Of a DNA stretch of 64,000 bases, positions 1 to 10,927 are shown one piece after another. A program made the position numbers and the translations under genes. Position 1 is the first letter of the stretch; each line of letters opens with the position of its first letter. The notes beneath the pieces were generated by a model that worked only from the letters and a program-made list of their open reading frames with translations, had not been told where the DNA came from and made no database searches. Source of the stretch: Trebouxia sp. TZW2008 (taxonomy: Eukaryota; Chlorophyta; Trebouxiophyceae; Trebouxiales; Trebouxiaceae); NCBI GenBank assembly GCA_002118135.1, contig BDIU01000319.1:1-64000 (forward strand), written 5' to 3'.

Positions 1-24
1 CTCCTGCTTCTTCCTTCCGTTCCT

Positions 25-354
25 CTTTTTGAAATCAGATGAGGCATTGATCTTCTTCACATTTCAGGTCAGGTGCTTTGGCTGACATGCAGCACCATGG
101 CATTGAAGCGGTGGACTGCTATGCTGTGAACAATGCTCTGGTCAAGCCAACTTTGCCCTCCTTCTTCTTCCATCCTTCTTCTTTTTGACATCAGATGAGA
201 CATTGCTCTTTTTCACATTGCAGGTCAGGCGCTTTGGCTGACATGCAGAGCCACGGCATTGAAGCAGTGGACTGCTATGCTGTGGACAATGCTCTGGTCA
301 AGCCAGCAGACCCCCTCTTCATTGGCCACTGCTACAGCCGCCAAACTGACTGTG
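25..354 (+). repeat. Tandem exon duplication A in UDP-GlcNAc pyrophosphorylase gene
   Basis: Two copies of a unit of about 156 bp. Each starts in an intron (ctttttga-atcagatgag), includes a pyrimidine tract and cag acceptor, and then an exon coding ALADMQ-HGIEAVDCYAV. Copy 1 (exon from 68) stops matching after the VKP codons and lacks the ADPLFIGHCY part and the donor. Copy 2 (224-354) is complete and is the one that joins in frame to the next exon. Confidence 0.8.
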
Positions 355-3300
355 GTGAGATGGAAAGTGGGCTCTGCTGTTTGACAACACTGGCACATGT
401 TGACGCCGCCTATGGCCATGTATGCCCTGCGTGACAGTAGAGTATTTGGCATAGGATTCTGGAGGCACCTTGAACGCTACACCTCTGCTCAATAACAATA
501 ATAATAATAATAATAATAACCATTATATAATAGTTATATAATAATAATCATTATACCTCTGCTCAATGATGCACATAAATCGAAGCAGAAAGATTCTTGC
601 TGATTGACTACCTTGTTCACGATTTGCCAACACGCAGTGCTGTTGCCGCAGGTGCTCGAGTGGTGGCCAAAGCTTGTCCAGAGAAGAAGGTGGGTGTCTT
701 TGCACATTAGGAAGGCCACTGTGATCTGACTGTGAATAGTCTCATGCTAAAGATCACGACTGCCACTGTGTATTGCCAACGCTGCAGGTGCTCGGGTGGT
801 GGCCAAAGCTTATCCAGAGGAGAAGGTGGGTGTCTTTGCACATCAGGAAGACCAATGTGATCTGACTATTAATAGTCTCATGCTGAAGATCACGATTGCC
901 ACTGTATTTTGCCAACGCTGCAGGTGCTCGAGTGGTGGCCAAAGCCTATCCAGAGGAGAAGGTGGGTGTCTTTGCACATCAGGAAGGCCACTGTGATCTG
1001 ACTGTGAATAGTCTCATGCTAAAGATCACGATTGCCACTGTGTATTGCCAACGCTGCAGGTGCTCGAGTGGTGGCCAAAGCTTATCCAGAGGAGAAGGTG
1101 GGTGTCTTTGCACATCAGGAAGGCCACTGTGATCTGACTGTGAATAGCCTCATGCTGAAGATCACGATTGCCACTGTATTTTGCCAACGCTGCAGGTGCT
1201 CGAGTGGTGGCCAAAGCTTATCCAGAGGAGAAGGTGGGTGTCTTTGCACAGCACGGGGGTCATACAGAGGTGGTGGAATACAGTGAAATGGAACCGCAGG
1301 AAGCTGCCTCTACAGACCCTGGTAAGCTCGACCTCTGGCTAATAATTGCATCTGGTCTCAGAAAAGCCATCCTTCAAAACCTCAGGGGTATTGCAGCAAA
1401 ACAGGGGGCCCATACAGAGGTGGTGGAATACAGTGAAATGGAACCGCAGGAAGCTGCCTCTATAGACCCTGGTAAGCTCAAGCATTCTGGCCAACCATTG
1501 CGTCTGGTCTCAGAAAAGCCATCCTGCAAATCCTCAGAGGTGTTGCAGCAAAGCATGGGGCCCATACACAGGTGGTGGAATGCAGTGAAATGGAACCGCA
1601 GGAAGCTGCCTCTATAGACCCTGATAAGCTCAACCTCTGGCCAACAGTTGCATCTGGTCTCAGAAAAGCCATCCTGCAAATCCTCAGGGACATTCCAGCA
1701 AAGCAGGGGGCCCATACACAGGTGGTGGATGGTAGTGAAATGGAACCCCAGGAAGCTGCCTCTATAGACCCGGGTCCTGACAGATCAGTGTGAAATGAGA
1801 TCGTATTGTTGTCGTACAGTTTGTCTGCTACCAATAACTATTTCTGCAAACTGTCAGAGAGAGCTTGCAGCAGAAGGTGCTACAGCTATTCCCAGCGTGC
1901 TGTCATGACGCATGTCAGGATGCAGGTTCATGATGGGATTAGCTGTTGGCAAACAAAAACCTGCTCAGATATGATAGACTGCAAATGTCATCATCGCATC
2001 GCTGTTCTTGACATGCTGCCATGACATGTCACTAATGTTAATGCCACTGAGAGCGTTTTGTAGCACAAGCAACGTTGCAAACGTGCGTTATCTTTGTGGC
2101 TGCTTCTGTGTATGGTCAAACTTGCTTTGCTTCAAGCCACATCCAATCATTTGCAGGCTTTCATTGGTATCTGGCCAATTGTTAGCCGCAAGAGAGCTGC
2201 ACTTTTGTTGTGCTACATGTACCAGCCTGCAGGCTGTGGAGGCCGCGGCGCGTCGGCGGGGTGCACGGCAGTTGAGCCTGACGTCGGACCCATGGGCGGT
2301 GGGATTTAATGCAACTGTGCATGTGTTGCAGACACCGGGGCGCTAGGCTTTGCCTGAACCAATGTTGGCATGCGCTGCTTCAGCTCAGGCATTTGAACAA
2401 TCAGTGCTTTTCCAGGGGCAAAACACTGCGCATGTGCTGCAGAAACTGGAGAGCTGAGACTTGCCTGGCGCAATGTGCGGCAATACATTGTTTCAGCTCA
2501 AGCACCTGAGAACCTGATGTTCTTACCAGTTCCTGCTTTGTTTCCTTCCACCAACACTGATGCAAACGGCAAGGATGCTAACGCTGTACATGTGTTGCAG
2601 AAACTGGGGAGCTGAGGTTTGCCTGGAGCAATGTGTGTATGCACTACTTCAGTACAGCCTTCCTGGTCGCCATGGCACACAAACTCAAACAGCAGGGGCA
2701 ATACCATATAGCCAAGAAGAAGATTCCATCCAAAGATGGTCCTGTTCAGGTTGCTCTCTGACTAAATCGTTCATTGTTCATCATTCTTACTCAACACCTG
2801 AGTCGCGCCAGTAGGGTCCTTGTCCTGCTTCATTACCTGCTCATGCTCATGGTGTCCACATGACGCTCCATTCTGGTCCATAGTGTGCTTGTCATTGTTG
2901 GGTAGCCTTGTTCTTACTGTTGCTCATGGCTAGGTAAACCAGTTGACATTCCTGCGCTGCTGTTTTGTTCATTTGGGCCTTGTCCTTTTCTTCTTCTCTT
3001 GTCTCTGCTTCTTGGTCAAGGTAGAATTTGCTGACAATTTGACGCAGGCGCTCGTACTGCCCGACAACGCAAGTCAGCATCTTGTGGTTATCTGCAGGGA
3101 GTACAGTTGGAGCTCTTCATATTCGACACCTTCCCCCTGGCTAGGCAGATTTCACTCATGGAGGTGCCCGGGGAATCTGAAGTTACGCCTGTCGAAAATA
3201 TGCCTTTCCCTGCCAAGTTTGACAAAGCAGTATTTGTTGATCTGTGTGCTTAGCGTGCTTGTCCTGCTCGGCATCAGCATTACGTGGCTATCTGCAGGGA

Positions 3301-4593
3301 GTGAAGTTGAAACTGTGTATTTTCGACACCCTCTGGCTCAGCAGGTTTCACTAATGGAATTGCCCAGGAGATGTGGGTTTGCACCAGTCAACAAAACCCC
3401 CTCCTCTCTAGGCCTCTCTGTAGGCAGCCTTTGTTGGCCAGTCTGTTTGCCTGTTGCTTTGCCTGACATGGGAGTCTGTGGGCAAGTTGCAGGGACTAGC
3501 ACTGGAGTGTGCATCTTGACACCTCTCTCTACTTTCTTGTTTCTGATTTGTTTCTGTTTGGACTTGGACTGGCCAACCAGTATTGTCTTGTGGCTGTTCT
3601 TCAGGGAGTGAAGTTAGAGCTGTTCATCTTTGATACCTTCCCTCTGGCTCAGCAGGTTTCACTCATGGAGGCGCCCAGGGATTCTGAATTTGCACCTGTC
3701 AAGAATGCGCCTGGCTCTGCTTCAGATTCCCCAGACACAGCTAGACAAGCCATCCTGTCATTACACCAAAGGTGGGTCTGGCTGTATTGCGTACTGCGCC
3801 AGTCTTCAGAAAAGCCAAGTGGGTCTGTGAAGATAGCCATGTGTTCTGGTGTAGACAAGCCATCCTGTCATTGCTCCAAAGGTGAGGCTAGCTGCATTCC
3901 TGCCTTACTATTCAATCAATCAATCAATTACATTTTCTGTCCTTGGGACCCAACAGGGGGATCAACAGACAATATCCAAAATACAATAAAACAAAAGACA
4001 GTTCAGCCATGGAGGGCTGACATAAACTATTGGAACTCAGGGTGTGATCGTGTGAAAATAGTCATGCGCTCTCGTATTGTCCTTCTATCAGAAAGAAGGG
4101 TGTGGTCATCTGAAAATGGCAGTGTGTTCTGATAACTACATGCAGCAGCTTCATGTTTGAAATTAGCATAGGTTTGCACTTGCACAGTTGGCATGCTGAT
4201 GACATGGGATTGAGGTATTGGAACTCAATCTTTGCAAGTTCATTTTTGGCGCAGCTGGCACATGTTAGTGTTGTGGTGCGCCTCTTGCATGCCCGGTGCA
4301 ATGGTCAAGCTGCTGTTGCATGCAAACTCCAACAGAGTCATAATTGGAAGAGCTGTCAGCAAGACTGTGACCATGCACACCAGGCACGCACAGATAGAAT
4401 TTTAGGGTCAACTTCGCAAATGGTGTTGAATGCATGCAGATGGGTGGAAGCAGCAGGGGGCCAGGTGACTACAAGTGAAGGCATTGAGATTTCTCCTCTT
4501 GTTTCCTATGGAGGCGAAGGCCTACAGCAGCTCTGTAAAGGCCAAACATTCAGTGATCTTCTCGACAGCACATTGCAGGTGAGCCTTCAGTGA
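68..4593 (+). CDS. UAP1: UDP-N-acetylglucosamine pyrophosphorylase, 3' part
   Basis: Makes UDP-GlcNAc from UTP and GlcNAc-1-phosphate in the cytosol, feeding glycosylation and GPI-anchor synthesis. The gene enters from the left edge, so the N-terminal UTP-binding part is missing. Exons that join in frame are about 224-354, 1196-1321, 2601-2749, 3605-3771 and 4440-4593. They give, in order, the family motifs VDNALVKPADP, VVEYSEMEP, WSNVCMHYF, FIFDTFPLAQ, EFAPVKNAPG, TARQAILSLHQRW and EISPLVSYGGEGL, the order and spacing of plant and animal enzymes. The splice phases all close (for example AG|A at 3771/4440 restores R-W). A classical donor at 4579 (gtgagc) leaves open a further 3' exon; otherwise the stop is the tga at 4591. 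Introns contain extra eroded copies of several exons (separate entries). Family assignment is firm; exact exon use is not. Confidence 0.88.
491..556. repeat. AT-rich microsatellite (aat/ata type)
   Basis: Run of aataat units passing into an AT-rich imperfect palindrome (attatataatag...ataataatcattat) within an intron. No coding role seen. Confidence 0.8.
640..1321 (+). repeat. Tandem exon duplication B, five copies
   Basis: Five copies of a 135-137 bp unit with cag acceptors just before 652, 787, 924, 1060 and 1196. Each copy begins the exon with codons for GARVVAKAYPEEKVGVF; the first four then run into shared intron sequence, and only the fifth continues through VVEYSEMEPQEAAS to a donor at 1321. 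The near-constant period suggests recent serial duplication of an exon 5' half with its upstream intron. Confidence 0.85.
1261..1775 (+). repeat. Tandem exon duplication C, four copies
   Basis: Four copies, period about 150 bp (starts near 1261, 1411, 1563, 1713), of the 3' half of the same exon (VVEYSEMEPQEAAS) plus the following intron start. Copy 1 and copy 2 keep a gtaag donor; copy 3 has gataag in its place and copy 4 has a changed end, so they look unusable. Confidence 0.82.
2332..2749 (+). repeat. Tandem exon duplication D, three copies
   Basis: Acceptor plus exon start is repeated at about 2332, 2443 and 2601 (family motif TGELRFAWSNVC in the last copy). The first two are short and degenerate; the third runs uninterrupted to the donor after 2749 and fits the reading frame on both sides. 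Confidence 0.75.
3098..3771 (+). repeat. Tandem exon duplication E, three copies plus a fragment
   Basis: Exon starting GV-LELFIFDTFPLA occurs at 3098, 3298 and 3605. Copies 1 and 2 have amino-acid changes or frameshifts after EFAPV; copy 3 is intact. A fourth piece with the exon 3' end and donor (ARQAILSL) lies near 3852-3890, inside the last intron. Confidence 0.78.
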
Positions 4594-5587
4594 ACGCACT
4601 GTTGCTGTTGTCACGCAGCAAGACTGGAATTCTATGGATGCATCGCCTCAGGCCTTTCTCACGGTCTTCGTGCAGACTGTTGTAGTGGCTTGCCATCAAG
4701 CATGTATTGTTCTTGTTGTCACGCAGCAAGACTGGTGTTTTTCGAAAGCTGCATTGCATCAGGACGTACTGACTGCGTTTGAGTAGGCTCTACAATGACT
4801 TGCCAATAAGCTTTGTGCAATTATAATTATGCCCATAAGTGGCTCACGCTTTGTGCTGTGCTTTAGACGCCTGTTCACCTTGTTGACATAATCTCAAAAC
4901 CTGTGTGATGTTGCAAACGTGAGGATTGCTGAATGCCATTTGTCATTGAGGACAGATCCTTTCGCCGCATACATGTAGTGACTGGAAGGCGCTTGTTTTT
5001 TTTTTTGGTTGCACCTCAGTCATGAATGCCATGCAGGGTATATGTACATGAGCATGAGACAGAAGAAGCATTGTTGCTTATGTCAACAGGGCTTGTGTTA
5101 AGTGTGATGGAGCAATAATGTAGTTGCTTGGGCCAGCACAATAAGCATGCTGTCAACAGCTTGCCCAACAGCTATTGACAGCTGCTGCCATGCTGTCAAT
5201 GTGATCGTGAAGAAATAAAAGCCTAGATGCATAGGCTGGCCAGCAGGACAAACCCATGTCAGGTTTGAGGGACAAGTGTACTTACGCCGGCCAGCATAAA
5301 CTATTACCGACATGTCCTGTACATGATTTTGTGCAAGCGATTGTGACAGCTGGCAGGTGTCAAAGGCAGCTAGGACAATTTTGTCTGCGCTGGACCTTTA
5401 GAGACCTTTCAGGACCTTCAACAAATTTGTTGATGCCTGGTGCTTGCTGTCGTCACAAATCAACTCAATGCATGCAACTGATTGCTGGACTAGTCAGGCG
5501 TTGGAGACACCAATACAGGGAATGACATTGGCTTGTAGTCTTAGGTCCTAGTCATTGCTGCGTGAAGCTATCACCCTTTCTTGATGA

Positions 5588-5670
5588 TGCTTGTTTAACA
5601 ATAATTCTGCTTGTTTAACAATAATTCTGCTTGTTTAACAATAATTCTGCTTGTTTAACAATAATTCTGT
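5588..5670. repeat. 20-bp minisatellite, about four units
   Basis: Four head-to-tail copies of tgcttgtttaacaataattc, the last ending in ctgt. Intergenic. Confidence 0.9.
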
Positions 5671-6605
5671 AAGGCCTGACAACAATGCCATGACTCACAC
5701 ATCTTTGAACGACATTGTTGTGATCCGGGTTAAATCTCCAGTTACAGAATGATGTCTTGAAAAAGATGCAGTAGACAAGTCTTTCACGGAGCAGTAGATG
5801 ATCTGTGATATTGCATGATCGTCAGTGCAACGCTTCTTTATTTATGGCTTTGTATACACTTATAGCTGAATTCTTGCTGCTTGGTTGATTATGTCCTTTT
5901 AGGCATCTTGGGGATTCAATTCATTCTTACCAACAGACACACTACAATGTACACAGGAGAGACAAGACAGTCGCCTGTAACAACTTAGCACGCTCTGATT
6001 ACACGCGCCTATATGGCGTCGCACCGCGCCCTTGTACAATATTGCAGTCTCACTGCAGTGATGCTCACACACTATCACGGGCATCCTGGTTTAACGTGAC
6101 AAGTCTAGTCTTGAAGACGCGCCAGTTTTCCAATGTTCACGGGTAATGTGCCAAGGTGAGAACACAAATTGTGAACATCAGCTGGACAATAGGCACAATC
6201 TGACACATTGATGTTCGTTCTCAGCAGCAAACACTTGTGCATGCATGTCTGTGCTATGCAGCGAACTTGAAAGTGATTCCTGGAAATGGTTGTGTTGACA
6301 AAACACAATTGAGTGGTGCTGAGAAACACCATGACCATCTCAGCCGTTGCAGCCTAACCTGCAAACGTGGACAGGGTACAGGACGGGGACCTGTGGCCAT
6401 GTCGTACCCCAAAAAGTGCACTCCACTGGGAGAACACATTCCAGGAGATGCGAGGTCTGTGCCTCTCCTGGGTCCAAGCACCACACCACACAAGCTTGCA
6501 TCATCACAGGCGCAAAGTCTGCTCCGCAGAAGGGGTCGCGATGCTGAGGTGCCACCAGCCAAACTGCCTCAGCCCAGGAACATACGGCTGTAGCGCTCGA
6601 GCGAC

Positions 6606-6948
6606 ATGGCGGCCGCTGTCGAGGTGACTACAGCAAACACTATGTCCGGATAGCTGAGAACGGCAGATGGACAGGTCCCCTTATACCTGTAGACTCAGAA
6701 ATAGAGTCTCTGTGTAGGCGTAGTCAGGTGGGCAATCTTGCAAGGAACCGGTGCTGAAAGGACTTTGGCTCGGTGGCTTCAGTGCCTGCAGCACATCGGG
6801 AGCCTGTGTGAGTCTGGCTATCTCTGCGAAGCGCGCACAGCAAAACGAAAACAAGGGAAGCTTGCTGGCAGAACAGCATGCATCAGACTTTGACACCGAC
6901 CTGTCAGCACGACTCTTGTCCCGCCAAGTCACATCTGTCGGTCTGTAG
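6606..6948 (+). CDS. Possible small two-exon protein, unknown
   Basis: A weak candidate. An ATG at 6606 sits in a CG-rich stretch and codes MAAAVE up to a gtgact donor; joining to 6745 (after ttgcaag) gives an open frame of about 73 residues that ends at tag 6946. The product has no recognised domain, with a small hydrophobic patch (LGGFSACSTSGACVSLAIS). The acceptor lacks a strong pyrimidine tract. It could be noise. Confidence 0.2.
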
Positions 6949-7244
6949 GCTTGTAGGTTTTCCCCCCGCCAGTCCCGGGCTGGACGTATTTGCTCACATG
7001 GTGAAATACCACATGTGTGTCATTGCATGTTTGGTAGAATGGCAAGGCAAGCACTGACAAGGTTCAGGTAACGAGAACAGCAGCTGTTATGCGTGATATA
7101 CTGCATAGTATGTGACCACTGTGAATGGTGAGCACTTTGACGCCATTGCCGAGTCTCTAATTCTGCATTGCATGTTGAGGTATAGCACCGAGTACAAAGC
7201 TGAACATTCAACTGAACGCACAATGCTCATCATTCTCAGCTACA

Positions 7245-8608
7245 CTAACAGAGGGTTGTGCGCACAGATATTGTAATATTTTGCTCGGAGACCTCTGTTG
7301 ATAGCCTGCGCCTCTGGATAGATGTGACTTTGCTTGCCACACTACAGAGCAAATTCTCTACGTACTCTCCTAAATCCATCAGGACTGGTGGCTTGTCATC
7401 TGGTGTTGCAAGCCGATGTGCGTGTTGCGCCTGTAGTAGGAACAGTAATCATGTCAACGAGCGCAAAAGAGCTGCACATGATTGGCGTTTGTCAGAGAGA
7501 AAGCAGACACTGCTTCACTACAGCACAGCAGGAAAGCGCATTTGCAACATGTTGTGAGGCTCAGCTTGAAAGCTTACATCTGAGGCTGATGCATTTGCTA
7601 TCAAAGCACAGGACAGTACCAGCCTGTCCAAGGGTCTTGGCAACATAAGAAGCAAGCAAAGGTGTGCAGTTCAGTCTCAGCACACTTACTTTGACATGAC
7701 AATTGTTCAATCCATAATAATGTTCAATCCATCTCCTTTTGAAGTGACGCGCAGTCCAGGTTGCATGTACAATACAGCAGGCATCTACTTCAGATGAAGC
7801 TGTGCAATGCATATGCATTCATACACATCGCATGTCAATATTGCAAGGATTTGCTCAGCAACTGAATCTAACGCACCTTGTACACAATCATGCAAGCCTT
7901 GACCAGTGGCAACAAACTGGCATCAAGACAGGCCACCGCAGCATGTGTGTGCATGCCTCTGCCAACATAGCACAAACCCGCTATGCTTCTCAAGGCTGCT
8001 GACAGAAGTTCAGGATGCTGCCCTTGAAGAGTTATGGTTGAGGCAGTGAGCAGCGGCAAAGCAGCCTGCAATAGTTGGTGGCGCATGCCGGTGGGATTGT
8101 CAAGCGCACTCTGCCTCAAGGTCTTTTGCTGTCAGAAGCAAACACATGACATTTACCTCATGTGATCAAATGTTGGGCACTGCTCACCAAGCATGTCAAA
8201 CAGTCATGCATGATGGGCACAATATGCAGAAGTATGGTGAATGCAAAGACAGCAAGCGTTTCAAGCTAGATGAATACGCATCAGCTTGACTGTGAAACAA
8301 TCGAGGCTTCCAAAGCAAAGTGGAAGCTCACGGCAGTGCAACAAGATGTTCAACTTCACCATGACAAATTCTCTTCTATGCACAGTTTGTGCTGTTCACA
8401 GCAACAACAGAGGATGTGAGCAATGTGCCAACATGCAAACAACCAATGCACATATTGAGTTATGCATCCACTGTCAAAATGATGTAGTACCAAAAGATAT
8501 CATGTCAACATCACATTGTGAGGAACCCAGGTGCTACCTGTTTCAGACAGAACAAGAGCATGAGGCCCCAATCTTGTATCCCACATTCCTTGAGGTGCTG
8601 TCCCAGCG
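7245..8608 (-). CDS. Unknown alpha-helical-repeat-like protein, 3' exons
   Basis: Not recognised. Three minus-strand exons join in frame: 8538-8608, 7877-8128 and 7245-7430 (stop TAG at 7245-7247), each with proper acceptor and donor. The middle exon codes leucine/alanine-rich helices (for instance HQLLQAALPLLTAS and LLSAALRSIAGLCYVG) that resemble ARM/HEAT repeats; the last exon codes a polar C-terminus with MDLGEYVENLLCSVASK. More exons are likely missing between them, and upstream exons probably lie in 8.6-9.6 kb, where an eroded exon pair is seen. The ARM/HEAT comparison is an impression of composition, not a motif match. Confidence 0.4.
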
Positions 8609-9129
8609 CTGCAAATGTCTCATTGAGGCAACCTAGTCAACACGCTCCTGCGCCAGAGTAAAGTTTGAATGCAGTATACCGTGAATGTGTCTAAGCCCTG
8701 AATCCCACTATTTGCACTATATACAACAAATTTGATGCGTTGCAATGCTGGCATGCACAGGTAAGCAGGTGTGAATGCTAAGCTTGGATATGATAGTTGT
8801 TACATGTTTGATGTAAGCTTGCAGAATGTGCTCCAATGCTGCATGAATTACACACAAAATGACGCCTTGACTTCAGTGTTCGCACAGCTTGTACTCTCCT
8901 ATTTTGGGAGAGGATAAAGGCAACAATGGCTGTGACTTTCATCAATTTCAACAGTGTATTCATCTGCAGCCTGTAAGCTGAACTTGTTGCCAACATGCCA
9001 TCCTTAGTTACAAAGCGATCGTTTGCTTGATCACAGCAATACCTGAAAAGCATGGTTTTTGTTTGCAAGGGTTGCCAGCAATACCAGGTTATTGCGGGCA
9101 ATGCCAATTGCTTCAGGATATCACTGCAT

Positions 9130-9400
9130 TGCTGCTGCCAATGTCTGAACACCCTCTGCTGCAATCAAGTGTGTATGCACCTCCTGTCATTAAGCGTGTA
9201 TATACCTCCTGCAGCAGGCAAAAGAAGGATGGTGCATGCACACTTTGCTCACCAGGGGTTGCTGAGAAAGTAAGCACAAGGCGTGTGACTGTTGCCTGTA
9301 AGAGATGGCAGCCGTTTCAGGGTAGTGATGCATTGCAGCTGCTTAGGTCTCCCTCTGCTGCAATCAAGCATGTACACGCCTCCTGTAGCAGGCAGATGAG
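9130..9400 (-). repeat. Duplicated exon-like segment, motif LIAAEG
   Basis: On the minus strand two segments, near 9340-9390 and 9130-9185, share an acceptor followed by a short coding stretch containing CLIAAEG or HLIAAEG and a gcagcagg-rich context. They look like tandem copies of one exon of the gene that ends at 7245, the same pattern as in the pyrophosphorylase gene. The rest of 8.6-9.9 kb shows nothing else I can support. Confidence 0.4.
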
Positions 9401-9927
9401 ATTACAGATTTTTGCAAATGATTCACCAAGAAGGAATCATGCTGATCGTTTGTCAAGTTGCATCAACAACAGAAGAAGCTCAAATCTTGATCTTGCTGTG
9501 AGGCAATGTCTGACTCAATGTGATTCACAGCACATACAGCATCTCTCGCAGAGTTGAAAGAGCAGTGGGCTTGAAGCATTTCAGGACCAGTCTCACAATT
9601 GATGCAACAGTGCAAATGGCTGATGGGCATCTGCCGCCTTCACAAAGCTCATCACAGGCAAGTGGTCCCTGATTCATTCACTCGTTTTGGTACAAACGCT
9701 TGCTAGGCAGGCTTTGAAACACAGCGAAAGACTTTATGTGAAAATCGACAATGCAGTGGCAATGACTTGAACTTTGAATGTGTGGAAATCTGTGGACAGC
9801 AATCACATGACGGTACAAGATGCTGGGGGCAGTGTGCTGCCTATTGCAAGCAGGCAGGACATGTAAATGCAAACTCATAAAGTTGACATTGCACGCAGCT
9901 TGAAGCTCGGCAGTAACATAGTACATA

Positions 9928-10408
9928 TTATGATACATAGTGTATGATTCTGAGGCATGCCTTCAGCAGATATGACAGCCTGGTCATGGTGAGCATCACC
10001 AGCTTCTCTTGCACGTCCAATGGCGACACCAGCGCCTGTCAAATAAATTATCGGCGTCAGTGCTGGAGTGGCTGCAGGGTCCAGCCATCCCCCGATATGG
10101 GACTGTCGCGTCCTGCAAACGTAGTGTGATGCAGTCAGAGACGCAGTGAGACGTATGAAGACTACGCTGATGCATGACGATCCATGGCTTGTGTGGCGTG
10201 GTTCTGCAACTTGGCTTGCGGGCAGTCTCACCTTGTAGGCTCTGTTTTCGGCGAGTTTTGCAACGAGGGGACAGAGAGCTTCACTGCTCGACGTGGCACA
10301 TCTGATGTGGCCTGATGCTGAGAAGCGCACGGACGCGGCCAAGACTCTCAAGGTCGACTGCCAGCTGAGATGCCTCGCCATCTGGCCGGCCGCTTCCAGC
10401 GAGCCCAT
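9928..10408 (-). CDS. Small unknown protein, possible organelle-targeted N-terminus
   Basis: Exon 1 is 10232-10408, ATG at 10408, coding 59 residues rich in R, S and A with few acids (residues 10-40), which resembles a mitochondrial or plastid presequence. It ends at a gtgaga donor. A 3' exon at 9928-10035 codes ALVSPLDVQEKLVMLTM and an alpha-helical C-terminus, stop TAA at 9928. The middle exon (upper end 10112) is uncertain: one solution needs a very short exon with a gtccca donor. No family recognised. Confidence 0.35.
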
Positions 10409-10927
10409 CCGTTGATTGTAGGCGACTAGACCATCGAAGCATGGTGCGCTACGGCTGGTTGCAAAATGCAGCTTGGTGCAAAAGTCATTGGTCCTGCCGC
10501 TAAACCGGCACGCTGATTCGAATTCGTGACCTGAAGGCTTTTTACAAATTTCTCGTCGACCCCTCCATAAATTGGGTTGGAGGTCAAGCTATTTGTCAGG
10601 CGGTCTTTTAGGTCACGATGGGGTTTGCACAATTGGCAGGTTTTGGTCAAGGTAACGACTAAGCAAATTGCCGAGATCGTCGCGCATAGCTGGCTGAACT
10701 ATCGTTGCACTCATGCACGTACAGTACTGTGGACACAAAGTGTACTGTGGACACAAAGTGTTCAATCTCCGACACACCTGCAGCTTCGCTTTGGCCTGAA
10801 GTGACGGTTTCCATCTGATAGACCTTGGTCGACCTTTCCGATCGCGCTGCTCTGAGGTACGAAATCCTTGGAAGGTGTCTCGGCGTTACGCTTGTCTGCC
10901 ATTGAGCCGTGTCTTTTCGTTGTCAGG

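Larger units (their letters stand above)
4594..7244. other. Intergenic, with 3' repeats and a minisatellite
   Basis: No convincing long gene. A duplicated segment of about 100 bp sharing gttgtcacgcagcaagactgg-like sequence lies at about 4606-4735, just after the pyrophosphorylase stop. The stretch 6254-6600 is open on both strands but has no recognisable family. A weak two-exon candidate at 6606-6948 is listed separately. Confidence 0.5.

Noticed and set aside
1374..1834. Overlapping minus-strand frames of 113 and 118 codons with repeated peptides
   Set aside because: They are antisense to the duplicated pyrophosphorylase exons, and the peptide repeats follow from the tandem DNA repeats.
2943..3611. 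Plus-strand frame of 222 codons with hydrophobic character
   Set aside because: It crosses two eroded exon copies and their introns in a frame different from that of the enzyme; no independent family resemblance.
5588..5670. Regularly spaced repeats as a possible CRISPR array
   Set aside because: Direct head-to-tail 20-bp minisatellite without spacers, in a eukaryotic genome.
10490..10540. tRNA-like T-loop gattcgaattc
   Set aside because: No acceptor stem or anticodon arm could be paired around it.
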